Below are positions 35,969 through 46,212 of a stretch of 64,000 nucleotides of DNA, in pieces. Positions within the stretch are counted from its first letter, which is position 1; each line of letters opens with the position of its first letter. The translations under genes were made by a program, and so were the position numbers. The stretch is taken from the NCBI GenBank assembly GCA_000611775.1, contig KK106981.1:4528927-4592926 (forward strand). Direction: 5' to 3'. Under the pieces are notes generated by a model. That model ran no database searches and had not been told where the DNA came from. It saw nothing but the letters and a program-made list of their open reading frames with translations. Source of the stretch: Umbilicaria muhlenbergii (lineage: Eukaryota; Ascomycota; Lecanoromycetes; Umbilicariales; Umbilicariaceae).

Positions 35969-37249
35969 CAGTGTTCCGAAACCCCCCCCCCCCCGTAGCG
36001 ACGTTAGAACGAATATTATAGCAATGAAGAAGCAGTTATAGAACGTACATTTAACTTGATAAAGCCATGATTTAAGTACCTCACTGGCCTCAATAATGTC
36101 CTCCTTCAGCCGATTTCGTCGATCTGTTATTAGTAGCTTCGTACTACTGAATACCCTTTCACACTCAGCGGACATGGCTGGAATAGAGCAAGTATCGTAG
36201 GCCAATTGACTGAGATCAGGATAAAGACTTTCCTGTGACTGCCAATGCTCCAGAAGGTTTTTGATATCTCGAATGAGGTTGTCTCAAAGGTAGATTTCCA
36301 GAGAATCAGGCTTCTCCATGGTTTGGTCATCAGGCATGGTAACAAATTGATCGAATTCATCTGGATCTGGCTCATTGAGAGTCATATTGACATCATCTGA
36401 AGATGAAAGGTTTCATCCTTTATACTCCGACAGCCATAGTGAATGTAGAATCTCTTTTCCATGCAAAATCCATTCCGGTTTCTCCTTCCAGCTGCTTTCA
36501 AACCACGCCCACTTCAGTTGAGGATTTGTGACACAGGCAGCGTAGTAGACAGGTGACTTATCAAGCCGTGAATAATACTCATTAATCTTCATCCATGCAT
36601 TGGTAATGCATACCTCCAGATGTTGATTTTCAGGTGTACAGAGCTCAGGATTGTTGACTAAGGCGTTATAAGACTGCTTCTTCTCTTCCAGCTTCGTCAT
36701 TAGAAACTTCAGAGAGATTAAATACTCTCATACACAGCCTCTTTCTCCCTTTGAACCATACCCCTCCATGCGAGTTGTCAAAGTCTCAAACGGCTTCAAA
36801 ATCTTCAGCATTTCAACCAATAGAAGCCAGTCTTCTGGTGTAAGAATGTCATGCTTCAAAGCTTTTTCTTCCTTCCTGTCAAGCGTGGTACCGTGACTGC
36901 TAGTTGAATTTTGAATAAGGAAATAATCAACAATGTCTTTAAGCTGTATGGCTCGCTGGATCATTTTATAGAGGGAATTCCACCTGGTTGCATTATCCGC
37001 CACTAATTGAAGGTTTTGAAAGCTGTTCAAGGTGAGTGTATCCAGCTTAATAAGGTCCTCAAATGCCTCTCTTCTTTGAGGTGTACGACGAATAAAGGTG
37101 ACAATGTTGTGAAGCTTTTCAACTGCTCCCCTTTTCCGCCATAATTGCAATTCTTTAATGTCGTCCTCAAGAGCTTGATGAAGGGTAATTTCAGCCTCAA
37201 AAGCCTCTGTCTCCTGACCAAATAAGAAGGCTTTAGCTCCCAGATTAAG

Positions 37250-37375
37250 TGTTTAGAATAAAATGTATGTTGTGTAAGTCTTGTCTAACTATCTAGAAGG
37301 GTGGCGTGGCATATATGCTCACTAGCGCCATGCGGAACAACTATAGCCCGGTAAGGCTGTGGTAGTACCGTAACA
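37250..37375 (-). repeat. 3' LTR of the miniature element
   Basis: 126 bp, differing by one base from the copy at 38662-38787. Preceded on the + strand by TTAAG. Confidence 0.95.
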
Positions 37376-37448
37376 ATTGCCCACAAAAGACAGAAAAGGC
37401 GGCGCCCTCGACGCACATACATACATGACAGCCTTTTTGTGGTCACTT

Positions 37449-38132
37449 CTAACCTATGCCTTGTTGAAGAGTCAAGCCAGTTGAATATCCGTCAAAAATC
37501 AGTCGGAAATTGACTGAGTGCCTAGGCATGGTCATTCCACAGCTGATTTCATGCTTTAGAAGCTCATGAATTGCGGTGGCGTTCGCTAGCGCGGCGCTAG
37601 TGGTAGGTGTGGCAGCTGAGACGGAGACAGCTGGAGCGGAGAAGGCAGCTGAGGCGAAGGCAGCTGGTGCGGAGGCAGCTGGTGCGGAGGAGGCAGCTGA
37701 GGCGGAGGCAGCTGGTGCAAAGGCAGCAGCTGATGTGGAGGCAGCAGCTGGTGCGGAGGCGGCTGAGGCAGCGGAAGCTGAGTCAGAGACAGCTGGTGCG
37801 GAGAAGGCAGCTGGCGGGGTGGCAGCTGGAGCGGAGGCAGCTGGAGCGGAGGCAGCTGAGGCGGAGAAGGCAGCTGGTGTAGGTGAGGGGGAGGAGGCGA
37901 TAGCTGAGGTGGTGTTGGCAGCTGAAGCGGCAGGCTTTGTGACTGCCCTTAATTGTCTGCCTTGCTCGTCGATAAGAGCTCTCATTTCGGCGACCATGGG
38001 GTGGACGGGGCGTGGAGGCAGGCTAGAAGACTGGCGGAGGCTAGCAGAGCGGGGAAACAGAGGCCCAGGCTGCTCACAACGACGGAGTAGAATTTGCAAG
38101 GCATCTCTAGTGTCTTCCCTAGTTATATCCAT
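37449..38132 (-). CDS. Ala-rich protein encoded by the miniature LTR element (gag-like?), 227 aa
   Basis: ATG at 38132. The N-terminal ~70 residues (MDITREDTRDALQILLRRCE... then MVAEMRALIDEQGRQLRAV) look like an ordinary helical domain. The middle ~110 residues are low-complexity Ala/Ser/Pro made of repeated APAAS-type units, encoded by GCnGCn runs. The C-terminus is again more complex and ends at TGA 37449. Position directly after the 5' LTR and primer site is where gag sits. No zinc knuckle, protease or polymerase motif is visible. It may be a gag relic or a captured frame; coding is plausible because it is open over 684 bp in a young element, but GC-rich repeats also keep frames open by chance. 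Confidence 0.5.
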   Translation of the reverse strand: MDITREDTRDALQILLRRCEQPGPLFPRSASLRQSSSLPPRPVHPMVAEMRALIDEQGRQLRAVTKPAASAANTTSAIASSPSPTPAAFSASAASAPAASAPAATPPAAFSAPAVSDSASAASAASAPAAASTSAAAFAPAASASAASSAPAASAPAAFASAAFSAPAVSVSAATPTTSAALANATAIHELLKHEISCGMTMPRHSVNFRLIFDGYSTGLTLQQGIG

Positions 38133-38356
38133 GCTCTTTCTTTGTGGTTAAACCCTGACGAGGCAGTGGAGGTTGAAGGGTTTGTTCTGGCTGATTTTTG
38201 GCTGGTTTGACGACATAGAACAGCCGTTTTTCATTTTATGTTTCAGGTTTACCCCTGTGGCGTTCTTGCAAGGCTGCTAGCTCGTTTTCGGTGACCTGGC
38301 TCGTTTTCACTGCCTTTTCGATGTGTGTGTATGCTGCTTTGTAGGCAGGCTGGCTG

Positions 38357-38384
38357 GTAGGTAGGTAGGTAGGTAGGTAGTTTG
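38357..38384. repeat. (GTAG)n microsatellite
   Basis: Six to seven GTAG units within the internal region of the miniature LTR element. Confidence 0.85.
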
Positions 38385-38661
38385 GGAGGCGTAGAACGGT
38401 CCGTCTGCTTGATATTTCGGTGGCGTTCTTGCAGGCTGCTAGCTGGCTGGCTAGGCGTTGCTAGAGGCTGGTGTCTAGAGACTGACGTCTAGAGACTGGT
38501 GTCTTCGTAGTAGGTGTTATTGGCTGGTGCTACCGCGGAGGACTGGTCATACACAATTAAGTGCTGATAGTGGCATACACAATGAAGTGCTGCTGGTGGC
38601 GTATTATGCCTATTCAGTATGAAGACTGAACATAGATCTCTAAACCGGTGTTGCTACCAAT

Positions 38662-38787
38662 TGTTTAGAATAAAATGTATGTTGTGTAAGTCTAGTCTAA
38701 CTATCTAGAAGGGTGGCGTGGCATATATGCTCACTAGCGCCATGCGGAACAACTATAGCCCGGTAAGGCTGTGGTAGTACCGTAACA
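38662..38787 (-). repeat. 5' LTR of the miniature element
   Basis: 126 bp, next to the primer binding site at 38644-38659 and followed on the + strand by the second TTAAG. Confidence 0.95.
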
Positions 38788-40376
38788 TTAAGCACATGTC
38801 CAAGGCAGCGTAAACGACGGTGAATAGGGTTAAGATCTGGACGATGCCTGCGTAAAACAATCTCCACACATGTATCATTGGAAGAGGCGTTATCCAGGAC
38901 AAAATAACCAATCTTAGCCACAATATCATACTCCAGAATGATTTCTATAACCAGTTGTGCCATGTTTTCACCTGAGTGTGGTCCTCGAAGCCAGCGGAGA
39001 CCAAGTAAAACTGTACGATTCTTGCCCAAATTATCCATGTAATGAGCCACAATTCCAAGCATGGCCAGAGCATTGGGAGAAGTCCATAGATCAAATGAGA
39101 AATGTATAAGACTCTTGCTGATGTGTAATGACTGCTTAATCTCTTCCTTCTTATGCTGAAATTCCCCCATAATCCACCCCCTTATTGTGTCTCCATCAAG
39201 GGGCAACATACTGAGAACCGTGGTGGATATCGTGGATAGAAAGGCTCAAAAGAAGGTGTTTTCAACAATCAAGAAAGGTATGTGCATACAGACAATCCAG
39301 TGAATTAAGGCGGTGCGAAAGGCGTCATAACTGATACGGGAAATCAGGCTACCAAAGGTACTTCCTCTCTGCTGCTGCTCCAGGACTGAGGCTGTAGTTG
39401 ATTGACCACTCTTTGTAACTTGATGTTTATTTCTAAGGTGTCCTTCAATGTGATCCGTTCCTTTCTTGACAAATGTGGTCTTACAGAGACTGCAAAGCCA
39501 GAATTTCCACTTGTCTTCAGCTGCAATCAGCTCCGTACCATGCTTCCATACCCATGATGTATTTCCACCTCTTATTGAGCCTGCAAGAGCAGTTGCTTTG
39601 ACGTATGAGACCCCCCGTACAGTGATTCGGTCACTAGGCGACAGAGAGTCTAGAATGAAAGGATTGAGGCCAGCGGTGTCAATGTTGGTTGAGGGTAGCG
39701 AGCTGAGTTCACTGGTAGTGTCACTGAAACTCATGTTGAAGGTTGAGGCTCGATTTTCTATGAATTCGTTCAAATTTCGTTGATTTTTGTCTATCTACAA
39801 CTACGTATGCCCTATTCACTTTTTCACCCCCCCTCGGTAACCTCCGTTAGGGCCTTGGCATCGGGGGGCCCCCCGGGGGTTCATGGGGGGGGGGTTTCGG
39901 AACACTGCTTAGCAGGACTCTACCTCCGACAGCATCAATTCAAGGAAGGCGAAGAAATCATCCTCCGCGTTCTGGAACACAGTGATATTGTGCTCGGTGA
40001 GACGCACTTGAAAACGATGCATGCGAGGGTGTGGCTCGCCGAGATCCTCGATGGACAGCGGCGATGGCACGAGTCGGACACAGTGTTCTCGAAAGTCATT
40101 GAGCAGAGGAAGCATGCGATGGGAGAGGAACATTGGCAAACACTTGGCACTATGCGCTTGTATGCATTAAGTCTATGGAGCCAAGGTCGATGGCGGGAGG
40201 CCGTTCCTGCATTCTACCGCTCATCAAGAGACATCTGCGCTGTGCGAGCCTTCTTGAGACGTCGACCGTGGAGCTTAGCTCAGGGTCTCGTCCTACCACT
40301 GGCCGTTGCGGTAACAGCGACTGCATACAGATGGAGTAAGGGATCTCCTACCTCAGCTTTGATGTTGTGAGTCTTG

Positions 40377-40711
40377 GACTTTCGGGCCTCGATCCGGGCG
40401 GACCAACATAGAAGGCGGACACCACATTTAGTATATTACAAGGTTAATCTCCTATGCCATGACCTACCATCTCCGATACACCATAGCGCTTGCTAATCGC
40501 GTATTTTCAAGAGTAACAAGCGCCTCTACTATTGCGACTTGAGCATTTCTCCACATTTGTTCTAGTTCACTGATGCTCGTCTTTGCTGAGGAAGATCAAG
40601 CTAGCACCCAAAACCAGCACCCACTTAAGTCTAGATGATGTACCTACGCGGAGAGCAGCGAGTGAACATTCTACTGTTACTACCCGAAATGGTAGGCCAT
40701 GGTACATGCAT
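40377..40711. other. Convergent intergenic region
   Basis: Lies between the end of the broken kinase-TPR gene and the 3' end of the CorA-like gene. Nothing is seen in it. Confidence 0.5.
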
Positions 40712-42641
40712 TTAATGCCCCACGGCTTTGCTCCATCGCCAATCTAGCCAATGCATACTGATAAATGTAAAGACCGTCAAGCCTATAGTCGTCACAATAT
40801 ATACCCAGAACTGCGTGGTAACTGAATAATGAGTCTTCCCCGGCCCTTGCCCCTGATCCTGCTCCAACGAAATGAGATTGGAATTGAAAATTGCCTGCCA
40901 TTAGTGTCATCGTTTAGTCTACCGGCGGGAGAGAGGCACCAAGATGGGAAATAGAGAAATCGAATTAGGTAAATGGAAGACTGACCGCAAGCAGAGAAGC
41001 AGGAAGGAACAGGACAGCCACCGTCGTCAACGCCTTGAGCGTCTTCGAGTCACGTTGTGTTTGCCGAGCTAAAATCGCTACCTCGCTGTTCTCGCGCTGA
41101 ATATGGGCGGCGATGTTGCACACGAGATCGACACTTCTGCAGGTGGTTTGGTTCACCGAGCGGAGAGTCTCTTCGTTGCGGAACGTGAGGATCCCGGTCA
41201 ACTATCGCAGGGAAAAAGGGGCTGTTGTTAGCCAAATGTGCAACATTGTTCGAGGTAAAAGTATGAAAATGGTCAGACTGACTAGATTCTCTGTTCCTCG
41301 TAATGTCTGCTTTATCATGACCAGGCTCTGCTGGTGGATCTTGATATCTGCGGTGTAGTTTTTGAGGGCCATGAGGATGATGTCGCTCAGATACTTAGCA
41401 TCATTGAACGCGCTGAGCCTCTGACAATGGCTCTCGAGATGTCCTGCTACCTCAAGACATGTATTCAATACCATTGACGTCCGAAGCAGCTTTTGCTGAA
41501 GTTGTTGCAGGTCTTGTATATCTGAGAAAGTCACGGCAAAATCTGTTGAGCTGAGCTCCCCTCCAACCTCGAGCTTCGAGAAGTATGCCTTTTCAGCCTT
41601 TTTGAACACAGAATCAGCAAAAGCTTCTGAATAGCCATGCCTATTTTTCTTCTAATTTGTTTGAAAATGTTGTATTCGACTCACCATTTCTTCTACTTGC
41701 GCATGGAGATGCTTGATGTACCCAACCCAATTGTCCGCTGTTGCTAGCAGAAAAATAATGTGGAGGAGCATTGGATTACTCGTATTTCGGCCGTACATAT
41801 CTCGGTCATGGCCCTGGAGTGCCTGCTCTACGCACTGTTGAGTGGAGGAGGATGGCTGTAAGATAATCCAGACGGATCTCCCGGTTTCATTGTCTACCTG
41901 CTGATAGACCCCGGTCTGTCTTAGCGACCAAGGATCGCCTCGCTTTCTCCCGTTCTCTTCAACGTATTGAATCGTGTAACATATCTCTAAAACAAATGTC
42001 AAACAACAATAAAACACCCGAGAAGGTACGCCAATACCTTGGAGGTAGGTGCGTCTCGTTTCCAACCCATTTGAGAGATAGCCGTGGTACGATTGACGTC
42101 TCAGAATGTCATCATTTGCATTTTTCTTAAAGCCGAAAGAATGGATGACATTTAAGAAAGAGGCGAAGACATGGTGCCGTGATAATATCTTCTGGCATGC
42201 CTCCTGCGTTATAGATAGTGGTCCCCAGGAGTTTCTCTGTGGAATTATACTATTGCGTCATAAATTCTGAGCATTTTCTGCAAGGCATATCTCCAAAGAT
42301 CTTGACTCACTACAATAAATGCGAGCATGAGCTCTTCTCCTTCTGCAGCTCATTAGGAGGAAAATCTCACGAACACGCAACGCTTCATAGCTTACGTGTA
42401 GATGATCATTCAAGTCCTCAACGCTTTTGATACGTTGAGACTCAAATTTGGTGGTGACAGGCTTCAACGGTTCTACGAACAAGTCAATTTTCATCTGCAA
42501 TATAAGGGATGATGTTCCAAGAGTACATGAGCTGCACCGAGTTTTCGACTTACCGTGGCAGTCTAGGAATACACGCAGCAAGCTATAATTGTTCTCCCCA
42601 AGCGCAAAGATCCTCGTCGACTCCTTGAGGAGACGTTCCAA
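40712..42641 (-). pseudogene. CorA-like membrane protein gene, 5' end unclear, possibly degraded
   Basis: Translation on the minus strand matches the fungal CorA-like family: EICYTIQYVEENGRKRGDPW, RQTGVYQQ, a helical SDIQDLQQLQQKLL segment, LTGILTFRNEETLRSVN, then TLKALTTVAVLFLPASLLA. The last intron (40895-40985, 91 nt) joins LLA to AIFNSNLISLEQ. The C-terminal membrane helix is FWVYIVTTIGLTVFTFISM, ending at TAA 40712. A 54-nt intron (GTAAGC...CTGCAG) and one starting GTATTGG are also clear upstream. Doubts: a TGA near 42268 in the expected frame, an apparent 33-nt intron near 41645-41680, and no ATG at the 5' end (the frame opens at 42641 without one). In true CorA a GMN motif enters the channel; here the equivalent segment reads FNSN, so magnesium transport is doubtful. 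It may be a family member that serves another role. Confidence 0.65.
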
Positions 42642-42832
42642 TCACTGTCAGCTATGGCTGAGCAAGTAACCTGTTACGGCCTATGAGTCACGCAACCTTA
42701 TCCTCTGATGACCAACAGCATCCTTTCGGGGCCTCGCGTGTAGTAGCCTTGTCCACAATATTCTCCTCAGCCCTTAGATGCACGGTGGATGAGACCTGAA
42801 GCGAGGTCACGAGGGGAGATTCTCGAATATGC

Positions 42833-43170
42833 CTTATGATCCTGAGGGGCTGAAATAGAATCTGCTCAGCACGACGTCGCTCTCGAATGCGGCAAGTAGA
42901 ACTTTTCTTTGCTCAATTATTGGCTCATTTGCTCTACACCCGGAACCATACAAAACAGCTCTTCGAACAAGGCTTGCACATTTCTGATATTTGCGCGCTT
43001 CTGTCGTTGATTTTGAAAGCCAAACTCTTCTCAAGTCAACTTCTGAGCTTACTATGGAGGCCCTTCGAGCTAAAATCAGGGCTCTCCGCTGCCAAAACAA
43101 CGACCGCAGGCACTTCATTCCCCAAGAAGCCCTTGAGCCTTAGCCCTTGAGCCCTAGACGCATATTTAAC
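42833..43170 (+). pseudogene. 5' fragment resembling the start of a fungal protein kinase gene
   Basis: From ATG 43054 the frame reads MEALRAKIRALRCQNNDRRH then FIPQEAL before a stop at 43128. This matches the N-terminal segment I associate with fungal kinase genes of the kind found at 50.9-53.4 kb, where ~150 residues normally separate it from the Gly-rich loop. That connecting part is missing on both sides of the copia island. In-frame stops (TAG 42861, TGA 42983) lie further upstream. It could be the severed first exon of the downstream kinase gene or an independent relic. Confidence 0.45.
43113..43170. repeat. 41-bp sequence duplicated across the copia island, left copy
   Basis: The block from CTTGAGCC(T)TAGCCC to ATAT(T)TAACAC matches 50819-50860 with two differences, both C/T. 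Internally it contains the unit CCCTTGAGCCCTAG about twice. The same block lies just outside the copia LTR on the right. Confidence 0.8.
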
Positions 43171-44440
43171 ACTCCTCCTGCAGCTAGCCTCAAGCTGCTC
43201 CTTAATTTGTAGTCATAGACATAGAGTAACCGTGTTTTCCATGAATCATGTTAATGAATAAAAGTAATCATGTTTTCCGTGAATCATGTTAATGAATAAT
43301 GAGGGGTAAGGACCTTATCTTGACATTCATACATCATCAACTTTTCCTCCTTAATCATACAACAAACATGATTGATGATGTCAGCATTGCCTCTTCAGGG
43401 GCCTTTACTCTGATTATCATGATCAGTAAGTGTTCTTGTTGTAGTTGTAATTACACTATTGTCACTTTTAACTGATCTGTGATTTAATTGAACAAGATCA
43501 ACAGACAGTTACTGTTGATGTTTCTCTTCTCTTGACTTGAATTCTGATCAGTGATCACTCAACTGATCAGCATGATTCAAGACTCATTCATCTCACTTGA
43601 GTGAGTCATCTGAGCATGAGTGATCTCAACATCACTCATTCACAGGAAGCACAGGTGTTGTTTGTTCAAGTTTACTTTACTCTCATTTTGATGTTTTCAT
43701 TTTCAATGTTTTCACTTTCAACTGATGTGTTGACAGAGTTATGAACATCAAGCATGATCTCTCTGCATTTGTTGTGCTTGTAAAAAAGCTGAAGAATCTC
43801 CTGACCTGATCTTCTGATTCTGTATCACTCAATATGAGGTCAGTCAGAGTGCATGTGAAGATTGTTTTTTAAACATGTTGCAATTGAGTGTTCCTTCTGT
43901 AGGTTTTGTATGAATTCAGGTGTCACAATTGAGTGTTATTAACATTATTAAATTTATTGTATTCAGCAGATCTTGCTTTTTTATTTAAGTTCATTTTTTC
44001 TTCTTCTTCTTCTCCTCCTCCTGCTTCATCTGATGATCATTGAGGCACTAGGGCCTCTGTTCATGTCAACATGAATGACACACTGATGTCAAGTGAGCAC
44101 TTGATACTGTGAAGAGATCATAAGTTGAGGAGCTGCTCTGAGCAGAGAAGCTTTGAGTGAAGCTGTTCTGAGCAGAGAAGCTGCTCCCTCACTCATCAGC
44201 TTTTAATAAATGACAGGTCTCATTCTTCTACTCATCAGTCTTCAGGTGATAAAATTGATGAGCCTGCTCATCAGCTTGAAAAAAGTGATGAGACTGCATT
44301 TTTTGAGTGAACCTCTGTAAATAGGTAAATAGTTGCTTTCTGTGTTCAGCATTTTAACATTCAGCGTTCAGTGTTCTTTATCAGTGATCATTTGTAAGCA
44401 TGAGCAGCCTCATTATGATGATATTAAATGTATTACTGTG
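43171..44440. other. AT-rich decayed repeat DNA, 38-bp tandem repeat at 43228-43303
   Basis: No coding frame. Two 38-bp units (GTAACCGTGTTTTCCATGAA... and its copy from 43266) differ at a few positions. The sequence is rich in TCA/TGA like the neighbouring copia remnant. A copy of the 156-bp copia LTR was not found here, so the left end of that element is either lost or too mutated to see. Confidence 0.6.
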
Positions 44441-46005
44441 AAGGGGTTTTTCCTTGCTTAACATTCTCTCTCAAAGTTTCAGCAAGTTGTATGAGTCTTA
44501 ACTGCTGACAGTGACCTCTGAATGTGTTTTTTGTCAACATCTTTATTAGTTCATCAGTCAACATTTTTTTGTAAGCACTCAATCAACAATTAACTCCTTG
44601 TCATCAATCATGTTTCAAATGTAATGATGTTGCATATTAATGTGTTTGATATGACTGTGCTGCTCTGAGTTTTGCATAAGCTTTATGCTTGACTCATTAT
44701 CTCTCAGCAGTGTGATATTGAGGGTTGCTTGATTGAGGCTTAACTTGTTAATAAATCTCTGCATTCAGACACCCTGCCTCACATCATGCTTTAACATGAT
44801 ATACTCTGCCTCAGTGATTGATGTTGACACAGTGCATTGCTTCTTTGACATTTATGCAACAACATCATCATTTAGCATAAAAACATATCTTATAATTGAC
44901 TTTCAGTTCATGATGTCTCTGACATAATTGCTGTCTGAATAACTGTACAGTATCATTGTGAATTGATTCATATAAATGTTTTCTTTAACTCTGAACATTA
45001 AATCAAAGCTTGTAGTGTCTTTCAAGTATCACATAATTCACTTGACCGCCTTAATGTGTTCAGCTTGAGAATTAATAATGTTTTAACTAAGACATCTTAC
45101 TGTGAAAGTAATATCAAGGTGTGTGTCATAAGCAATATACATCAGCTTTCTGATGATTCACTGTAAATTTTTTTAACTGACTTCATCTGAGTCTCCTGAT
45201 TTATTTAATGTAATGAATGATCTCAGTTTCATTAATATTTCAACAGATGAACAGTTTTGCATCTCTTCTTTCTGAAGAACCTTTTCAATGTATGAAGCTT
45301 GATTAAGAGTTAAAGTACCCTTATGCTGATCTTTAATGATTTTAAAATCAATAATAATTCTTGCTTCTTCAAGGTCTGACATCTTGAATGCTTCATTAAG
45401 AATAACCTTCATACAGCTGACTTCCTGCATTGTTTAACTTACAATAAAGAGGTCATTCATATAAACATTGATAATGATGACAGTTTCATGAACCTTTTTA
45501 ATCAATATGCTCAGGTCTGTGTTCATGACCTGAAAACCTTTAATCTTCATAAGATCAGTTAACTTCTTATGTCAAAGTTTCATTAATTACTTCAGCCTGT
45601 ATAATTCTTTCACAATTCAACAAGTCATCTTATCAGGGTCTTTGATGATCACATTTTTTGAAATGCACATATAAATATTCTCTTCCTCATGATTCAATTC
45701 TTCTGATAAGTAAGCTGCTTTGACATTCATCTGATGAAGTTTCAAGTTGTATGAAGTTATTAAGGCTAGAAACATTCTTAATGACTTCTTATGAACAGTT
45801 GAGGTAAATATTTCTTGATAATTCACTTTATAAATTTGTGAAAATTTCTGAGTCACAAGTTTAACTTTAAACCTTGATACTCTCCTCTTCTCATCATACT
45901 TGATTTTAAAAACTCATTTGCACTTAACAGGCTTCCTGCTCTGCAGCAATAATTTAATGACTCAAACTGTGTATGACCTCAGATTTGTTAATTCATCTTT
46001 AATGA

Positions 46006-46212
46006 TATTACAGTTAATTATTTCACTTCATAAGCAGGCTTAAAACTGTTGCAAGAGGTGAGTTATTTGAAACTAGAAAAGTACAAAGAAGGAAGCAGTC
46101 TTGTGGGTGCAGTCATGACATAAATGTCAAAGTGTCAAGACACACTAGTCTCAATTTAATTTAACATCAGGTAGTTCAATATCTGTCAGTGTCAGTTGAT
46201 CATGTCATAACA
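46006..46212 (-). repeat. LTR of the nested gypsy-derived element (left copy)
   Basis: 207 bp, same length as 47218-47424, with about 13 transition differences. Confidence 0.92.

Larger units (their letters stand above)
37250..38787 (-). mobile_element. Miniature LTR retrotransposon (TRIM-like), 1538 bp, inside the hAT
   Basis: LTRs of 126 bp at 37250-37375 and 38662-38787 differ at one position. On the minus strand each starts TGTTACGG and ends TAAACA. The target duplication TTAAG is exact (37245-37249 and 38788-38792). On the minus strand the 5' LTR is followed by TTGGTAGCAACACC, a tRNA-type primer binding site. There is no reverse transcriptase, so it must move by help in trans. The near-identical LTRs indicate a recent insertion, later than the hAT. 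Confidence 0.93.
36050..39734 (-). pseudogene. hAT transposase, inactivated
   Basis: First ATG at 39734 (MSFSDTTSELSS). Order from the N-terminus: a BED-type zinc finger (LCSLC...HIEGHLRNKH), a catalytic-domain start with DLWTSPNALAM, then LDNASSND, and the hAT C-terminal dimerisation block SAECERVFSSTK...DRRNRL. The reading frame is interrupted by TGA at 39246, 36728, 36413 and near 36284, at sites where Arg or Trp is expected, and by the nested LTR element after GHVLN. Once that element is removed the frame continues GHVLNLGAKAFLFGQ. This copy cannot make transposase, though its ends could still respond to one made elsewhere. Confidence 0.9.
35969..39907 (-). mobile_element. hAT DNA transposon, 3939 bp, containing a nested LTR element
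   Basis: Terminal inverted repeats CAGTGTTCCGAAACCCCCC at both ends, each followed by a C-run on its own strand, and an exact 8-bp target duplication CTTAGCAG. The transposase is on the minus strand. The element sits in the TPR part of the kinase gene. Removing it and one duplication copy leaves the TPR reading SLAGLYLRQHQFKEG. A 1538-bp LTR element lies inside (37250-38787); without it the hAT is about 2.4 kb. Confidence 0.95.
32871..40376 (+). pseudogene. Protein kinase-TPR gene, broken by nonsense, frameshift and hAT insertion
   Basis: ATG at 32871. Exon 1 ends at 33459; a 59-nt intron (33460-33518) leads to YMSHGDIKPANVLV. The kinase part has a Gly-rich loop (ATGGTSEIW), the Lys in DFVFKR, the catalytic loop HGDIKPAN and DFGYAG, all as in an active kinase. 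A canonical GTATGT donor at 34037 begins an intron that ends near 34094. A further intron ends at 34207; its donor is unclear and could be a GC donor after INFE. From 34208 come at least seven TPR-type units of ~42 residues (for example NLAVYYCEQGLLREAE). Breaks: an in-frame TGA at 34991-34993 where Arg (CGA) is expected; a frame change just before 35961; and a 3.9-kb hAT at 35969-39907. Coding resumes at 39916 (LYLRQHQFKEGEEII) and runs to about 40376. Such kinase-TPR proteins are thought to serve in fungal signalling or non-self recognition. Confidence 0.85.

Noticed and set aside
37576-38151. Plus-strand Ala/Glu-rich frame in the miniature LTR element
   Set aside because: Antisense of the GCn repeat of the minus-strand frame, which lies in the element's own orientation after its primer site.
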